In this document: one piece after another, positions 63,301 through 64,000 of the stretch | Numbering within the stretch: position 1 is the first letter of the stretch | How the letters are laid out: each line of letters opens with the position of its first letter | NCBI RefSeq assembly: GCF_000789235.1 | Contig: NZ_KN525716.1 | Span: 1,084,071-1,148,070, forward strand | Origin: Wocania ichthyoenteri Th78 | Lineage (GTDB): Bacteria > Bacteroidota > Bacteroidia > Flavobacteriales > Flavobacteriaceae | DNA: 64,000 bases | Reading direction: 5' to 3' | Notes under the pieces: model-generated | Told to the model about the DNA's origin: nothing | What the model saw: the letters and a program-made list of their open reading frames with translations, nothing else | Database searches by the model: none | Program-made: the position numbers and the translations under genes

Positions 63301-64000
63301 TGAAGAACCTTTTTCTCTTATTAACATTCCTTTTAGCCACTCAGACCTCTAATGCACAATTGTTTAAAAAAGAAAAGGTGACTTATGATGCAAATTCAGG
63401 AAGAGGCACTACAGACAACAATTTATTGCGTTGGGGCTATTTTTTAGGTATTAATAATTACGATTTTAATTTTGATTACAACGAAGATTTACGTGATATC
63501 TATGTAAAAAGAAGTCCTGGTTTTAGTGTTGGTTTAATAGGAAATCTACGTATAAACAAGTTTATAGATTTACGCTTAGAACCTGGTTTATTAATTACTA
63601 CTAGAGAGTTATATTATAGTCAAACCTATTTTGAAGGTGTTCCTGATTTAAAAAATTCAGATTTAACAAGAGAGGTTAAATCTACATACATACATATTCC
63701 CTTACTAGTAAAATTTTCAACCAAACGAATTAATAATTTTAAGCCTTTTATTGTTGGAGGTTTTTCAACTGCTTTAAATCTTTCGAGTAACGAAACCAAC
63801 CCGAACGATAATAGCAACGGGCAATTTAGAACCAAGAAAAACATGCTGTTTTACGAACTTGGTTTTGGTATAGATTTATATTTATACAATTTTAAATTCA
63901 CCCCTTCAATTCGCGGACTTTTTGCTATTAATGACGAGCTTGTTAGAGATACAGACCCTAACAGCCCATGGACAAGTAATATTGCTAGTATGAAAACTAG
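63301..64000 (+). CDS. porT: PorT/SprT type IX secretion protein, truncated by window end
   Basis: The 233 visible codons form an open frame running off the end of the window, so the C-terminus is missing. A signal peptide (MKNLFLLLTFLLATQTSNAQ) is followed by alternating strands of a small outer-membrane barrel: LRWGYFLGINNYDF, SPGFSVGLIGNLRINKFIDLR, YIHIPLLVKFSTKR. This matches PorT of Porphyromonas and SprT of F. johnsoniae, needed for secretion by the type IX system. The ubiE-porT order is frequent in flavobacteria, as far as I recall, and supports the call. Confidence 0.85.

Noticed and set aside
1-64000. CRISPR arrays, prophage, transposases, integrases, toxin-antitoxin or defence genes
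   Set aside because: None was found after reading all gene products and gaps; no regularly spaced direct repeats were seen.

Overview
The window is a gene-dense, AT-rich stretch of a chromosome from a member of the Bacteroidota, most probably a marine Flavobacteriaceae. Reasons: -7 promoter boxes of the Bacteroidota type TAnnTTTG, no Shine-Dalgarno sequences, type IX secretion genes (plug protein, PorT, a T9SS-sorted surface protein), CarboxypepD_reg and outer-membrane beta-barrel proteins, a GSCFA protein, a complete Na+-NQR operon and TrkA/TrkH. No insertion sequence, prophage, integrase or CRISPR array is visible. The content is essentially core genome, with a few uncharacterised lineage-specific clusters.

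Layout. 1-3.9 kb (minus): GSCFA protein and alaS. 4.1-7.4 kb (plus): M23 peptidase, MerR regulator, LemA and two TPM-domain proteins. 7.4-15 kb: a TonB-receptor-like outer-membrane protein, the ribosome-assembly GTPases Der and Era around a conserved membrane protein, a lipoprotein FKBP isomerase, and a LysR regulator. 15.1-19.9 kb (plus): hutH-hutU-hutI, taking histidine through urocanate and imidazolonepropionate to formiminoglutamate, divergent from the LysR gene. 19.9-24.8 kb (minus): TatA, an M1 peptidase, a DUF6702 protein and two overlapping CarboxypepD_reg paralogues. 25-33.2 kb: PepE, tRNA-Gly(TCC), a GNAT, an M48 protease, an ankyrin protein, GpmI, a small HAD hydrolase, a CoA-transferase, and map-cupin-methyltransferase. 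33.2-40.8 kb (minus): nqrABCDEF, a small Nqr-associated protein and ApbE, which attaches FMN to NqrB and NqrC. 41-49 kb: T9SS plug protein, ApaG, an uncharacterised protein overlapping an NRDE protein, P5C dehydrogenase, an HPP protein, and a YCII/ECF42-type sigma pair. 49-54 kb (minus): a 1642-residue T9SS cargo protein. 54-58 kb: TPR protein, RsmG, fatty-acid desaturase and an aspartate-type aminotransferase. 58.3-62.4 kb (minus): three very small membrane proteins, then TrkH and TrkA. 62.5 kb to the end (plus): menaquinone methyltransferase and porT, cut off by the window end.

Links between genes. Nqr, ApbE and Trk fit a sodium-driven, salt-adapted membrane economy. The menaquinone methyltransferase supplies the quinone that Nqr reduces. 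PorT and the plug protein belong to the secretion system that would export the 1642-residue surface protein. Histidine breakdown and P5C dehydrogenase both lead to glutamate. No stretch over 300 bases lacks a gene once the 53-residue reading frame at 59210-59371 is accepted; bases 1-135 hold nothing I recognise.

I did not find a clear new defence or mobile system. The best leads are the M1/DUF6702/CarboxypepD_reg cluster, the 125-residue Nqr-associated protein, a possible circularly permuted papain-like enzyme at 42.8-43.8 kb, two dispersed intergenic repeat families, and a palindrome in the lysR/hutH intergenic region.
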